A DNA stretch of 64,000 nt from UBA3941 sp002385665 (GTDB lineage Bacteria; Bacillota; Clostridia; Caldicoprobacterales; UBA3941), in NCBI GenBank assembly GCA_050949255.1, contig JBMNFJ010000016.1, positions 620,001-684,000 on the forward strand, in the 5' to 3' direction. The notes beneath the pieces are model-generated. The model worked only from the letters and a program-made list of their open reading frames with translations, made no database searches and was not told the DNA's origin. This document shows, in pieces, positions 26,390-35,858 of this stretch. The position numbers and the translations under genes were made by a program. How positions within the stretch are numbered: position 1 is the stretch's first letter; each line of letters starts with the position of its first letter.

Positions 26390-27326
26390 ATGAAAAACTT
26401 CGCTTTACTTTTCCCCGGTCAGGGAGCACAATATGTGGGCATGGGCAAGGAACTCTATGAAAACTACCAAAGTGTTAAGATACTTTTTGACAAGGCCAAT
26501 GATATCTTGAAGGAGGATATTACGAATCTTTGTTTTAATGGTCCGGAAGATGAGTTAATGAAAACAGAGAATACCCAACCTGCAATACTTCTTGTAAGTA
26601 TAGCGGCCATGACAGTTCTTAGGGAACATGGTTTTACCCCTACTATGGCAGCAGGGCTGAGCCTGGGTGAATATGGGGCATTAGTGGCGGCTGGTGTACT
26701 GGATCTTGAGGATGCTCTTCCATTGGTTCGTAAGAGGGGACAGTTTATGCAAGAGGCAGTTCCTTTTGGTGTAGGGGCTATGGCTGCAATAATAGGTCTG
26801 TCTACTGAAAAGGTAGAAGAATGCTGCCGCCTTGCCCAAAATGAGGGAATGGTTAGCCCGGCGAATTACAATTGCCCTGGTCAGATAGTTGTGTCCGGAT
26901 ACAAGCCGGCTGTAGAAAAAGTATGTGCCCTGGCAAAGGACATGGGTGCAAAAAGGGCCTTGATGCTTGCAGTAAGTGCTCCTTTCCACTCTCCTCTTCT
27001 TGAACCGGCGGGATTAAAGCTGGAGCTGGAGCTAAAAAAGATACGGATTAAATCGCCCAAGTATAGATGTGGTATCCAATGTCCATGCTACAGTCGAAAG
27101 TGATCCATCAAAGATAGAAAAAAATTTGGTATTGCAAGTTAGCAGTCCTGTAAAATGGGAAGGAAGTGTCCGATATATGATTGATCAGGGCATCGACACC
27201 TATGTAGAGGTAGGCCCGGGAAGAACGCTTAATGGATTTCTAAGAAAAATATCCCGGGATGTTCGAGGATATAATATAGAGGATATGGATTCGCTCAATA
27301 AAACATTGCAGGGATTGGGGGTTTAG
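26390..27326 (+). pseudogene. fabD: Malonyl CoA-ACP transacylase FabD, split by a frameshift
   Basis: Loads malonyl groups onto ACP. The first part (26390 to about 27062) carries GQGAQYVGMG, the nucleophile Ser91 in GLSLGEYGA and His200 in SAPFHSPLL. Around 27063-27068 the frame breaks: the original frame gives a short unrelated tail and stops at 27103, while the FabD C-terminus (VVSNVHATVES...VKWEGSVRYMIDQGIDTYVEVGPG) continues one frame over to 27326. Dropping one base in the TATAGATG region restores KYDVVSNV. Total length would be normal, about 311 aa. fabD is usually essential and the rest of the operon is intact, so a sequence error is the likeliest cause; true mutation or recoding is possible. 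Confidence 0.9.
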
Positions 27327-27328
27327 AC

Positions 27329-28072
27329 ATGGATTTATCCGGAAAGGTAGCCCTGGTTACGGGAGCTTCCAGGGGCATTGGAAGGGCTATTGCCATAAGA
27401 CTGGCCAAATCAGGAGCTGCCGTGGGCATAAATTATTCATCAAATACAGAAGCTGCCGAGGAGGTTGTAAGTGTCATAGAAAAGGATGGTGGTAGGGCTA
27501 TTGCCTTACCTGGTGATGTATCTGATGCCAACACAGTGGCTGAATTAATGGCCCAAATTAACGACAGATTGGGGACATTGGATATTCTGGTGAACAATGC
27601 TGGTATTACCCGGGACGGCCTTTTAATGAGGATGAAGGAAGAAGATTGGGACCGGGTTATGGACATCAATCTGAAGGGAGTTTTTAATTGTACCAGGACA
27701 GCTTCCAGGATAATGATGAAAAAGCGAAGCGGTAAAATTATTAATATTTCCTCGGTTATTGGGATAGCTGGAAATGCAGGACAATCAAATTATGCTGCAG
27801 CCAAGGCGGGAATAATAGGTTTTTCTAAGTCAATAGCCAAAGAATTGGCGCCACGTAATGTACAGGTTAATGTGGTAGCTCCTGGGTTTATCGATACCGA
27901 TATGACCAGGGTGTTGTCAGACGAAATAAGAAATGATATTTTATCCAAAATACCCCTTAGAAGGTTTGGAAATCCAGACGATGTGGCAGCATTAGTGGCC
28001 TTTCTGGCATCAGATTACAGCTCATATATAACAGGGCAAGTAATCAATGTTGACGGTGGAATGATAATGTAA
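27329..28072 (+). CDS. fabG: 3-oxoacyl-[ACP] reductase
   Basis: 247 aa short-chain dehydrogenase reducing 3-oxoacyl-ACP with NADPH. TGASRGIG (11-18), NNAG (89-92) and the catalytic Ser142, Tyr155, Lys159 (SNYAAAK) are all present. Starts 2 bp after the fabD end, which shows the downstream fabD frame is the natural one. Confidence 0.97.
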   Translation: MDLSGKVALVTGASRGIGRAIAIRLAKSGAAVGINYSSNTEAAEEVVSVIEKDGGRAIALPGDVSDANTVAELMAQINDRLGTLDILVNNAGITRDGLLMRMKEEDWDRVMDINLKGVFNCTRTASRIMMKKRSGKIINISSVIGIAGNAGQSNYAAAKAGIIGFSKSIAKELAPRNVQVNVVAPGFIDTDMTRVLSDEIRNDILSKIPLRRFGNPDDVAALVAFLASDYSSYITGQVINVDGGMIM

Positions 28073-28165
28073 TATTATACGATATAATCAATCTTCCACT
28101 GACTAGGAGTGTAGTATAATATTTCTATTCGAAAAGACAGGAATCATTGAAAGGAGGTGTAATGC

Positions 28166-28393
28166 ATGATATTTGATAGAATAAAGGAAATAATTGTTGA
28201 GCAACTGGGTGTAGAGCCAGATATAGTTACTATGGAGGCATCATTTATTGATGATTTGGATGCGGACTCATTGGATATTGTTGAATTAATTATGGCTTTG
28301 GAAGAAGAATTTGATATGGAAATCCCTGATGAGGAAGCAGAAAAGATTTCAACCGTAGGCGATGTCATCGATTACATTAAGAGCCATTCATAA
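28166..28393 (+). CDS. acpP: Acyl carrier protein
   Basis: 75 aa, acidic four-helix carrier. Ser35 in DADSLDIVEL takes the phosphopantetheine arm. AAAGGAGGTG upstream. A TATAAT at 28115-28120 with a poor -35 may give extra transcription of this abundant protein. Confidence 0.97.
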   Translation: MIFDRIKEIIVEQLGVEPDIVTMEASFIDDLDADSLDIVELIMALEEEFDMEIPDEEAEKISTVGDVIDYIKSHS

Positions 28394-28408
28394 GGGCTAA
28401 ACCATGGT

Positions 28409-28437
28409 TTGGAGCCTTCTGTATTGGAAGGCTCCAA
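28409..28437 (+). terminator. Strong hairpin after acpP
   Basis: Eleven-base-pair stem TTGGAGCCTTC / GAAGGCTCCAA with a seven-base loop but no T-run. Probably mRNA processing, stabilisation or partial termination between acpP and fabF. Confidence 0.55.
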
Positions 28438-28556
28438 TACTTAATTCTATTAGAAATACCATATCCTGATCCATCATATAACGTACTTTTTTAAACTTCC
28501 TTATTGGAATTATATATTCATATTTTAACGCAATAGATAGCATGGGGGAGATTTCT

Positions 28557-29798
28557 ATGCCAAAAAGAGTGGTAATTACAGGATTAGGGGCTATAACCCC
28601 TTTAGGTAATGATGTGGATACCTTTTGGGATTCGTTGAAAAAAGGGAAAAACGGAATAGATATAATAGACAGATTTGATGTTGAAAAATTTACATCAAAG
28701 ATGGCAGGTTTGGTTAGGGATTTTGATCCAACAGATTATATTGATCGCAAGGAAGCCAGAAGAATGGACAGGTTTACTCAGTTTGCTGTCGCGGCATCTC
28801 GTGCTGCTATGGAAAATGCAGATCTTGATTCTAAGAAAATAGATGCAGAACGATTTGGAGTAATTATGGGAACGGGTATTGGTGGCCTTGAAACCTTAGA
28901 GCATCAGACAAATATTCTCCTTACCAAAGGACCAAACAGGGTAAGTCCATTTTTTGTCCCTATGATGATTGCTAACATGGCTGCAGGTCAAGTTTCTATA
29001 GCCGTTGGTGCCAAAGGTATAAATACTACAGTGGTAACTGCTTGTGCTTCCTCAACCAACGCCATAGGAGAGGCATTTAAAGCCATTAGATTTGGGGACG
29101 CCGATGTGATCTTAACAGGCGGATGCGAAGCCACAATTACCCCCTTGGCTTTGGCTGGATTTTGTTCTATGAAAGCCCTATCTACGCGAAATGAGGACCC
29201 AAAGACAGCATCCAGGCCCTTTGACGCCCATAGGGATGGGTTTGTAATGGGAGAGGGAGCCGGTATACTTATCATGGAAAGCTATGACCATGCGGTGAAA
29301 AGAGGAGCTAACATTTTAGCAGAAGTCGTGGGGTATGGTTCAACTGCAGATGCCTATCATATTACGGCACCGGCACCGGATGGGGAAGGCGGCGCTAGAG
29401 CTATGAAAGAGGCCATTCGCTATGCTGGAATTGAACCGACAATGATAGACTATATTAATGCTCATGGGACTTCAACCCCATATAATGACAAGTATGAAAC
29501 TGAGGCAATTAAGACCGTATTTGGGGATCACGCCTATAAGCTTAAAATAAGTTCAACCAAATCCATGACGGGACATTTACTGGGTGCAGCCGGCGGAATT
29601 GAAGCCATAGCGGTGGTAAAAATGCTACAGGAGCAATATATAGCACCTACAATAAATTATACAACTCCCGATCCCGAATGTGACTTGGATTATGTGCCAA
29701 ATGTAGGCTCTAAGGCTGATATAGAGTTTGCCTTATCTAATTCTTTTGGGTTTGGTGGCCAAAATGCTTCTATTATTCTAAAACGCTTTACTGAATAA
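28557..29798 (+). CDS. fabF: 3-oxoacyl-ACP synthase II
   Basis: 413 aa elongation condensing enzyme. Catalytic Cys163 (TACASST), His303 (NAHGTSTP) and His340 (SMTGHLLGAAG) fall at the same positions as in characterised FabF. ATG at 28557 is chosen because GGGGGAG just before it covers the alternative ATG at 28542. No fabZ or fabI follows. Confidence 0.97.
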   Translation: MPKRVVITGLGAITPLGNDVDTFWDSLKKGKNGIDIIDRFDVEKFTSKMAGLVRDFDPTDYIDRKEARRMDRFTQFAVAASRAAMENADLDSKKIDAERFGVIMGTGIGGLETLEHQTNILLTKGPNRVSPFFVPMMIANMAAGQVSIAVGAKGINTTVVTACASSTNAIGEAFKAIRFGDADVILTGGCEATITPLALAGFCSMKALSTRNEDPKTASRPFDAHRDGFVMGEGAGILIMESYDHAVKRGANILAEVVGYGSTADAYHITAPAPDGEGGARAMKEAIRYAGIEPTMIDYINAHGTSTPYNDKYETEAIKTVFGDHAYKLKISSTKSMTGHLLGAAGGIEAIAVVKMLQEQYIAPTINYTTPDPECDLDYVPNVGSKADIEFALSNSFGFGGQNASIILKRFTE

Positions 29799-29811
29799 AC
29801 ACATAAATACT

Positions 29812-29840
29812 AAGGGGCTCCCATTAGAGCCCTTTTTATT
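29812..29840 (+). terminator. Terminator of the fab operon
   Basis: GGGCTC / GAGCCC stem with A-rich 5' flank, loop CCATTA, then TTTTTATTT. Confidence 0.9.
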
Positions 29841-29876
29841 TAGAGTTAGGTTATAGAAATAATAGCTCCTACAATC

Positions 29877-29905
29877 TTGCACCATATGATACTAAAAACT
29901 ATAAT
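29877..29905 (+). promoter_or_regulatory. Promoter of rnc
   Basis: TTGCAC, 17-bp spacer, perfect TATAAT, 40 bp before the gene. Confidence 0.75.
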
Positions 29906-29944
29906 AGGGATTAGAAAAATGAACAATAACCAAGGAGAGTATTA

Positions 29945-30646
29945 ATGAGTAGGATCCCAAATCACAATATTGATGAACTGGAAAAAAGGATCGGATACAA
30001 GTTTAAGAATCCCGAACTATTGTTAAATGCCTTAACCCATAGCTCGTACGCAAATGAAAACCGGGGAAGAATATCTGATAACGAGCGCTTGGAATTTTTG
30101 GGAGATGCTGTTTTGGGCTTGGTAATAGCCGATTACCTCTATAGACTTTTTGAAGAGCATAAGGAGGGAGACCTTACCAAGATCAGGGCAAGTATAGTTT
30201 CGGAAGAGCCGTTGAGCCTAATTGCGCGTGATATTGGATTGGGCCAATTCCTCCTTTTGGGTAAAGGGGAGGCAAATACAGGTGGTAGGGATCGGGATTC
30301 TGTATTGGCAGATGCAGTGGAAGCCGTTATAGGGGCAGTGTACCTGGAGGCCGGAATTAATCAGGCAAAGGAGCTTATAATAGGTCTATTTTCTTCTTTG
30401 ATGGAGAAAAGCTTTCAAGGTAAGGGATTCCAGGATTACAAGACCAACCTACAGGAAATGCTGCAGGCAAAGGGCGAAGAGGAAATAGTATACCGGGTAA
30501 TCAAAGAATCAGGACCCGATCATAACAAAGAATTTGTCGTTGAGGTGCTATGTGGTAGGCGAGTTATAGGAAGAGGAAAAGGAAAAAGCAAGAAAGAGGC
30601 TGAGCAACGGGCAGCCAAGGAGGCTTTGGAGAAAATACATGGATAG
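29945..30646 (+). CDS. rnc: Ribonuclease III
   Basis: 233 aa double-strand-specific RNase for rRNA and mRNA processing. Catalytic signature NERLEFLGDAVLG (about 44-56), DAVEAVIGAVYLEAG with the second acidic pair, then a C-terminal dsRBD (DYKTNLQEMLQAKG ... GKGKSKKEAEQRAAKEALEKI). AAGGAGAG precedes the ATG. The rnc-smc-ftsY order is conserved. Confidence 0.97.
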   Translation: MSRIPNHNIDELEKRIGYKFKNPELLLNALTHSSYANENRGRISDNERLEFLGDAVLGLVIADYLYRLFEEHKEGDLTKIRASIVSEEPLSLIARDIGLGQFLLLGKGEANTGGRDRDSVLADAVEAVIGAVYLEAGINQAKELIIGLFSSLMEKSFQGKGFQDYKTNLQEMLQAKGEEEIVYRVIKESGPDHNKEFVVEVLCGRRVIGRGKGKSKKEAEQRAAKEALEKIHG

Positions 30647-30766
30647 TTGACTTCCCATACATGGAATATATCCACCAGGGGTAGCCGTTAAAGGGATTTT
30701 ATGCTAAAATTGATTAGTTATATCAGTTTTTTCTTTGATAATGCCTAAGATAAGAGGTGTATATGA

Positions 30767-33700
30767 TTGCTATTAAAAAGACTTGAAATGTATGGTTTTA
30801 AGTCCTTCGCCGATAGAATCCAGATCGAATTTGACAAGGGTATTACTGCAATAGTAGGCCCCAATGGAAGCGGTAAAAGCAATGTAGCCGATGCAGTCAG
30901 ATGGGTGTTAGGCGAACAGAGTGCTAAGTCCCTAAGGGGTAGCAAGATGGAGGATGTAATATTTTCAGGAACTCAGGAGAGAAAACCTTTGGGTTTTGCT
31001 GAGGTGTCACTAACATTGGATAATACCCAGGGCACTATACCAGTGGAGTATACTGAAGTAACCATAACAAGAAGGGTTTTTAGATCAGGAGAGAGTGAAT
31101 ATTATATAAACCGTTCACCTTGCAGATTGAAGGATATTACAGAACTATTTATGGATACAGGTGTGGGCAAGGAAGGATACTCAATTATTGGACAGGGAAG
31201 AATTGACGGGATACTGAGCAGCCAACCTGAAAATAGAAGACAGATATTTGAAGAGGCGGCTGGTATTGTAAAATACAAGAGCAGAAAGCAAGAATCAGAG
31301 AGAAAGCTTGAAAGTGTTCAGGAAAATATAATTAGAATCAATGATATACTTAGGGAAATTAGTAATCAATTGGGTCCCTTGGAGGATCAGAGTAAGGCGG
31401 CGAGAGAATATTTGGACCTACGGGACAAATTGAAATACTATGAGTTAAACAGATTTATTATAGAATATGACAATTACAGAGAGAGAATAGATCGGATAAA
31501 GAATAATGTAGCGCTATTGAATCAGGATATCACTAACCATCGGTTGAATATTCGGAATTTAGAGGATAAAAACAGTGATTTAGACAACAGCATAACTAAG
31601 CTGGACGAAATAATTCAAAATCTTTCCCATGAAAGGTACAAAAAATCAAACGAAATCGAGAGGTTGAAAGGTAAGATAGATGTTATCAAGGAGAGAGCTA
31701 TCCAATTGGATAGGGAGAAATCCAGGTTGGAAAAGGAAATAGCAGCAGAGGAGCATTCAATTACGGAAAAGCAACAGGTGCGTGTTGAAATCCTTAGGGA
31801 GTTGGATGATAAGAAAAAGGGACAAGACTTGATTCTCGAAAAATCTGCTAAACTTAATGCGGAATTGGAAAAAATACATAAGAAATTAACCTTACATCAT
31901 CAGGAAGTTCAGCAAAGCAAGGACAAAGTAATGGAAATCTGGAATGCATTGTCCGAGACGAAAAATACAATAACCAAATATAGAACTTTAAAAGGTAATT
32001 TAGAAGAACAGCGATTGCAGACGAGTATTCGACTGAAAGAATTAAAGGAGAATAGGACGGTCCTCAATCAAAGGCTTATAGAGAATACTTACCAATTTGA
32101 AGATCTCATGGAAGCGGAGAAGTCAAAGAAACATGAGAAGCTCGTTTTGGAACAAAAGATAGAAAGCCTGGGACAGGAACTTGGTAAACTGGATAACAAG
32201 CTACAACTACAGAGACAGCAGCTGGAAGGGTATAAGTCCAAGCTAAAGCTTCTTGTAGACATGGTTAAAACATATGACGGCTTCCAAAAAACGATTAGAA
32301 ATATATTGGTAGAATGTAAAAACAATTCAATATTGGAAAAGAAGGTTTGCGGTGTAGTAGCAGAGCTAATTGATGTACCGAAGCAATACGAGGTGGCCAT
32401 AGAAACAGCCTTGGGACCAAGCCTACAGCATATAGTAACTTACAATGAACAAGATGCTAAATATATGATTGAGTTTTTAAGGAAAAGAAACTGGGGAAGG
32501 GCTACCTTTCTTCCCATATCGTCTATTAAACCCAGGTTCCTCAACGATCGGGAACTAGGGGTATTGTCTATGAATGGGTGCCTGGGAAGGGGGATAGACC
32601 TTGTAAACTTTGATCCTAAATATACGGATATTTTTAGCAATCTACTAGGAAGAATAATTATTGCCCAGAATTTAGATCAAGCCGTGGCCATTGCAAAAAA
32701 ATACTCATATTCCTTTAGGGTTGTCACTCTGGATGGGGATATTATTAATACCGGAGGCTCAATGACAGGCGGGAGTATAAACAGAAGGAATGTAGGGATT
32801 ATTGGGCGGAGCAGAGAAATAAACGATCTAAAGAATCAGATTACTCATTTGGTAACGGACATGAAACATGGTGTTACCCAAAGAGAAGCATGTCTAAAGG
32901 AATATAATAAGCTGGCAGATGCCTTAAAGATTATATCGAAGGAAATTCACGAACTTGAGATAGAAAAGGCCACTAGCAGCGAAAGCCTGGAGGGGGCCCA
33001 TAATCAGATAAGGCAAATTGATGAAGAAATCCAAAGAGTAAATATAGCCAATAGAGACATAACCCTTGAGATCGAGAGGTTGCAAGAATCCATTGGAGAA
33101 CAGGAGAACCTGATTAAAGAATTGGAGCTCCGAATTGATAGAGCGCAAGCATCAGTTCTTGATACTGACTCCGTCATTGGGGATATCAATAGGCAGAAAG
33201 AGCAAATGGATGAAGAGTTAACCAAGGTTAGGGTTGAGATGACAGGTTTAGAGCATGAAATAGGCTATATAGAAGCAAAAATAGTTCAACTGGATGATGA
33301 AATAGGCTTTCATAAGCAATCCATTAGGGAAAAATCTAAGGCTATGGAGGATATCTCCGATACTACAATTATATATGGACGCGAGATTGACGAATATACA
33401 GATAAGATAGAGAAGCTTAGCAAGGAAGTAGAGGAAGCAGGTAGGGAATTAAGCCAGAGACAAGCTGATAAAGTAGCCTTGACAGAAGAGATAAGTGCCG
33501 TTGAAAAGCGAATAAAGGAATTGACCAAGACTGTCGATGAGATCCGTGAAAGAAGGCACAGCATGGAAGTCCAGTTGTCTAGAACTGAGATTGAGCTAGA
33601 AAATATCCAGAACAATATTTGGCAAGATTATGAGATTTCCTATGCCAACGCCTTAAGATACAGGGATAGCCAATTGGGATTAACCCGGGTTAAGAAGGAG

Positions 33701-34339
33701 ATACAAGAGATTAAACAGAGGATTAATCGACTTGGAGACGTCAATGTAAAAGCCATAGATGAGTATAAGCGAATAAAGGAACGTCATGACTTTCTAACTG
33801 GTCAGATGGAGGATCTTATCGAAGCTAAGGATAATTTATTGGGTGTAATAAATGATATTACATCTACCATGAAGCGCAGGTTTGTTCAGGAACTTGATAT
33901 TATAAACAAGCATTTTAAAGATGTGTTTAGGCGCTTATTTGGTGGGGGTAAAGCAGGTTTGGTGTTGGAAGATCCAAACGATGTACTAACGTCCGGCATC
34001 GAAATAATTGCCCAACCACCGGGTAAGAAACTCCAAAACATCAATCTATTATCAGGTGGTGAAAAAGCATTGACGGCTATTGCAATTCTCTTTGCCATAT
34101 TAGAACATAAACCTGCACCTTTTTGTGTCCTTGATGAGATAGATGCAGCTTTGGATGAAAGCAATGTGGAAAACTTCGGAAGATTTCTCAAAGAGTTTTG
34201 CGATAAGACGCAATTTGTATTAATAACTCACAGAAAAGGTACCATGGAGAAAAGCGATGTCCTGTACGGGGTAGCTATGGAGGAAAAGGGAGTATCCAGA
34301 ATGATTTCCGTTAAGCTGGAGGATGAGATTGCAAGCTAG
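30767..34339 (+). CDS. smc: Chromosome segregation protein SMC
   Basis: 1190 aa condensin ATPase. Walker A GPNGSGKSN at 31-39, long coiled coils, a central hinge (about 510-640, VAELIDVPKQYEVAIETALG...GGSMTGGS), return coiled coil, then signature LLSGGEKALTAIAILFA and Walker B CVLDEIDAALDESN near the C-terminus. TTG start with AAGAGGTG seven bases upstream. Length typical. Confidence 0.98.
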   Translation: MLLKRLEMYGFKSFADRIQIEFDKGITAIVGPNGSGKSNVADAVRWVLGEQSAKSLRGSKMEDVIFSGTQERKPLGFAEVSLTLDNTQGTIPVEYTEVTITRRVFRSGESEYYINRSPCRLKDITELFMDTGVGKEGYSIIGQGRIDGILSSQPENRRQIFEEAAGIVKYKSRKQESERKLESVQENIIRINDILREISNQLGPLEDQSKAAREYLDLRDKLKYYELNRFIIEYDNYRERIDRIKNNVALLNQDITNHRLNIRNLEDKNSDLDNSITKLDEIIQNLSHERYKKSNEIERLKGKIDVIKERAIQLDREKSRLEKEIAAEEHSITEKQQVRVEILRELDDKKKGQDLILEKSAKLNAELEKIHKKLTLHHQEVQQSKDKVMEIWNALSETKNTITKYRTLKGNLEEQRLQTSIRLKELKENRTVLNQRLIENTYQFEDLMEAEKSKKHEKLVLEQKIESLGQELGKLDNKLQLQRQQLEGYKSKLKLLVDMVKTYDGFQKTIRNILVECKNNSILEKKVCGVVAELIDVPKQYEVAIETALGPSLQHIVTYNEQDAKYMIEFLRKRNWGRATFLPISSIKPRFLNDRELGVLSMNGCLGRGIDLVNFDPKYTDIFSNLLGRIIIAQNLDQAVAIAKKYSYSFRVVTLDGDIINTGGSMTGGSINRRNVGIIGRSREINDLKNQITHLVTDMKHGVTQREACLKEYNKLADALKIISKEIHELEIEKATSSESLEGAHNQIRQIDEEIQRVNIANRDITLEIERLQESIGEQENLIKELELRIDRAQASVLDTDSVIGDINRQKEQMDEELTKVRVEMTGLEHEIGYIEAKIVQLDDEIGFHKQSIREKSKAMEDISDTTIIYGREIDEYTDKIEKLSKEVEEAGRELSQRQADKVALTEEISAVEKRIKELTKTVDEIRERRHSMEVQLSRTEIELENIQNNIWQDYEISYANALRYRDSQLGLTRVKKEIQEIKQRINRLGDVNVKAIDEYKRIKERHDFLTGQMEDLIEAKDNLLGVINDITSTMKRRFVQELDIINKHFKDVFRRLFGGGKAGLVLEDPNDVLTSGIEIIAQPPGKKLQNINLLSGGEKALTAIAILFAILEHKPAPFCVLDEIDAALDESNVENFGRFLKEFCDKTQFVLITHRKGTMEKSDVLYGVAMEEKGVSRMISVKLEDEIAS

Positions 34340-34382
34340 GTTATATAAAAAGTTGAGAGAAGGAGGCAACAAAGAAAACGGA

Positions 34383-35309
34383 ATGGATAACAAAAGTGGT
34401 AGGAAAGCGGGTTTTTTTTCGAGATTAATAAAGGGACTGGATAAGGCGAGACAAGGATTTACCCAAAGGGTGGATGAGCTTATAAAGTATTACCGAGAAA
34501 TAGATGACGACTTTTTCGATGAGCTGGAAGAGATCCTTATAACTGCAGACGTAGGTGTTAATACAACAATAGAGATTGTAGACGAACTGCGGGACCTGGT
34601 CAAAGAGAAAAAGGTTGGTGATGCCGAGAAGATAAGAAATTTATTGAAAGATAAAATAATATCCATCTTGGCTAACGAGGATGATTTCGAGGTAGACTCT
34701 CCTGCAGTTTTTCTGATAGTGGGAGTTAACGGAGTCGGCAAAACCACCACTATAGGAAAGTTGTCTGCCCTTTACAAGGGACAGGGTAAGAGTATTCTGA
34801 TGGCTGCAGGTGATACCTTTAGGGCTGCAGCAACTGATCAGCTACAGATTTGGGGGGATAGAGCCAAGGTACAAGTAGTGTCCCAGGAAGAAGGTACTGA
34901 TCCGGCTGCAGTGATATATGATGCGATTCAGGCGGCAAAATCAAGAAACATTGATATTCTGATATGTGATACAGCCGGTAGGCTCCATAGCAAAAAAAAC
35001 CTTATGAACGAATTGGGCAAGATTAATCGCATAATAGACAGGGAACATCCGACTGCACAAAAAGAAGTACTTCTAGTATTAGATGCTACCACAGGTCAAA
35101 ATGCTATAACACAAGCTAAACTCTTCCAAGAGACTGTAGGAGTTACGGGTATTATACTAACAAAACTGGATGGCACTGCTAAAGGCGGTATTATCGTGGC
35201 GATTAAATCCGAATTGGATGTGCCAATTAGGTTTATAGGAGTAGGAGAACAGATAGATGATCTCCAACCCTTCAATCCTCAGGACTTTGTTGATGCATTA
35301 TTCGAATAA
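34383..35309 (+). CDS. ftsY: Signal recognition particle receptor FtsY
   Basis: About 308 aa SRP GTPase receptor: N domain (20-95), G1 GVNGVGKTTT at 114-123, DTAGRLHSKKNLM, TKLDGTAKGG. Start is uncertain. ATG 34383 gives a family-like short N-terminus (RKAGFFSRLIKGL), but the strong AGGAGG at 34361-34366 is 16 nt away. In-frame ATG 34323 and TTG 34329 overlap smc, and the TTG has GGAGG six bases upstream, so a 20-residue longer form is possible. Confidence 0.93.
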   Translation: MDNKSGRKAGFFSRLIKGLDKARQGFTQRVDELIKYYREIDDDFFDELEEILITADVGVNTTIEIVDELRDLVKEKKVGDAEKIRNLLKDKIISILANEDDFEVDSPAVFLIVGVNGVGKTTTIGKLSALYKGQGKSILMAAGDTFRAAATDQLQIWGDRAKVQVVSQEEGTDPAAVIYDAIQAAKSRNIDILICDTAGRLHSKKNLMNELGKINRIIDREHPTAQKEVLLVLDATTGQNAITQAKLFQETVGVTGIILTKLDGTAKGGIIVAIKSELDVPIRFIGVGEQIDDLQPFNPQDFVDALFE

Positions 35310-35355
35310 TACCTGATTCTGAATAAAAATAATTAGTTATGGATATAGATTCTTG

Positions 35356-35384
35356 TTGACAGACAAGACATTATATACTATAAT
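35356..35384 (+). promoter_or_regulatory. Consensus promoter of ylxM-ffh
   Basis: Perfect TTGACA, 17-bp spacer, perfect TATAAT, about 58 bp before ylxM. Confidence 0.92.
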
Positions 35385-35441
35385 CATTGCCTGTAAAGGA
35401 ATACTACTTTACAAATCCGATTCCCTTATTAGGAGTGTGGG

Positions 35442-35813
35442 ATGGAAAAGTTTACCCATATAGGAATGTTATTTGAGATATACGGCGGGTTACTAACCGA
35501 TAGACAAAGGGATGTAATGGATCTATATTACAATTATGATCTTTCTTTGGCCGAAATAGCTGAACAATTCGGCATTAGTCGGCAGGGAGTACATGATCTT
35601 ATAAAAAGATCGGAGCTGGTCCTATCAAATGCGGAAGATTGTATCGGTTATTTAAAGTTTAGGAACAGAATCTTCGACGATATACGTGATATCGAGGAAG
35701 ATATAAATTGGTTGCTCACCCAGTTGGGTGATGGCTTAAACAAAGGGTCTGATGAACTAAAGCGAAAACTGACTCTTATAAGGGATAAGGTTATGAGAAT
35801 AGGTGACCTGTGA
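35442..35813 (+). CDS. ylxM: SRP-associated DNA-binding protein YlxM
   Basis: 123 aa. Sigma-70 region 4-like helix-turn-helix (LTDRQRDVMDLYYNYDLSLAEIAEQFGISRQGVHDLIKR, about 18-56) followed by a helical tail. YlxM is encoded next to ffh throughout Firmicutes and is reported to associate with SRP; its exact role is unclear. AGGAGTG before the ATG. Confidence 0.92.
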   Translation: MEKFTHIGMLFEIYGGLLTDRQRDVMDLYYNYDLSLAEIAEQFGISRQGVHDLIKRSELVLSNAEDCIGYLKFRNRIFDDIRDIEEDINWLLTQLGDGLNKGSDELKRKLTLIRDKVMRIGDL

Positions 35814-35858
35814 TAATTTGTTTAAATAGTGACAGCCGTAATCTAAGGAGGTTAAGGT

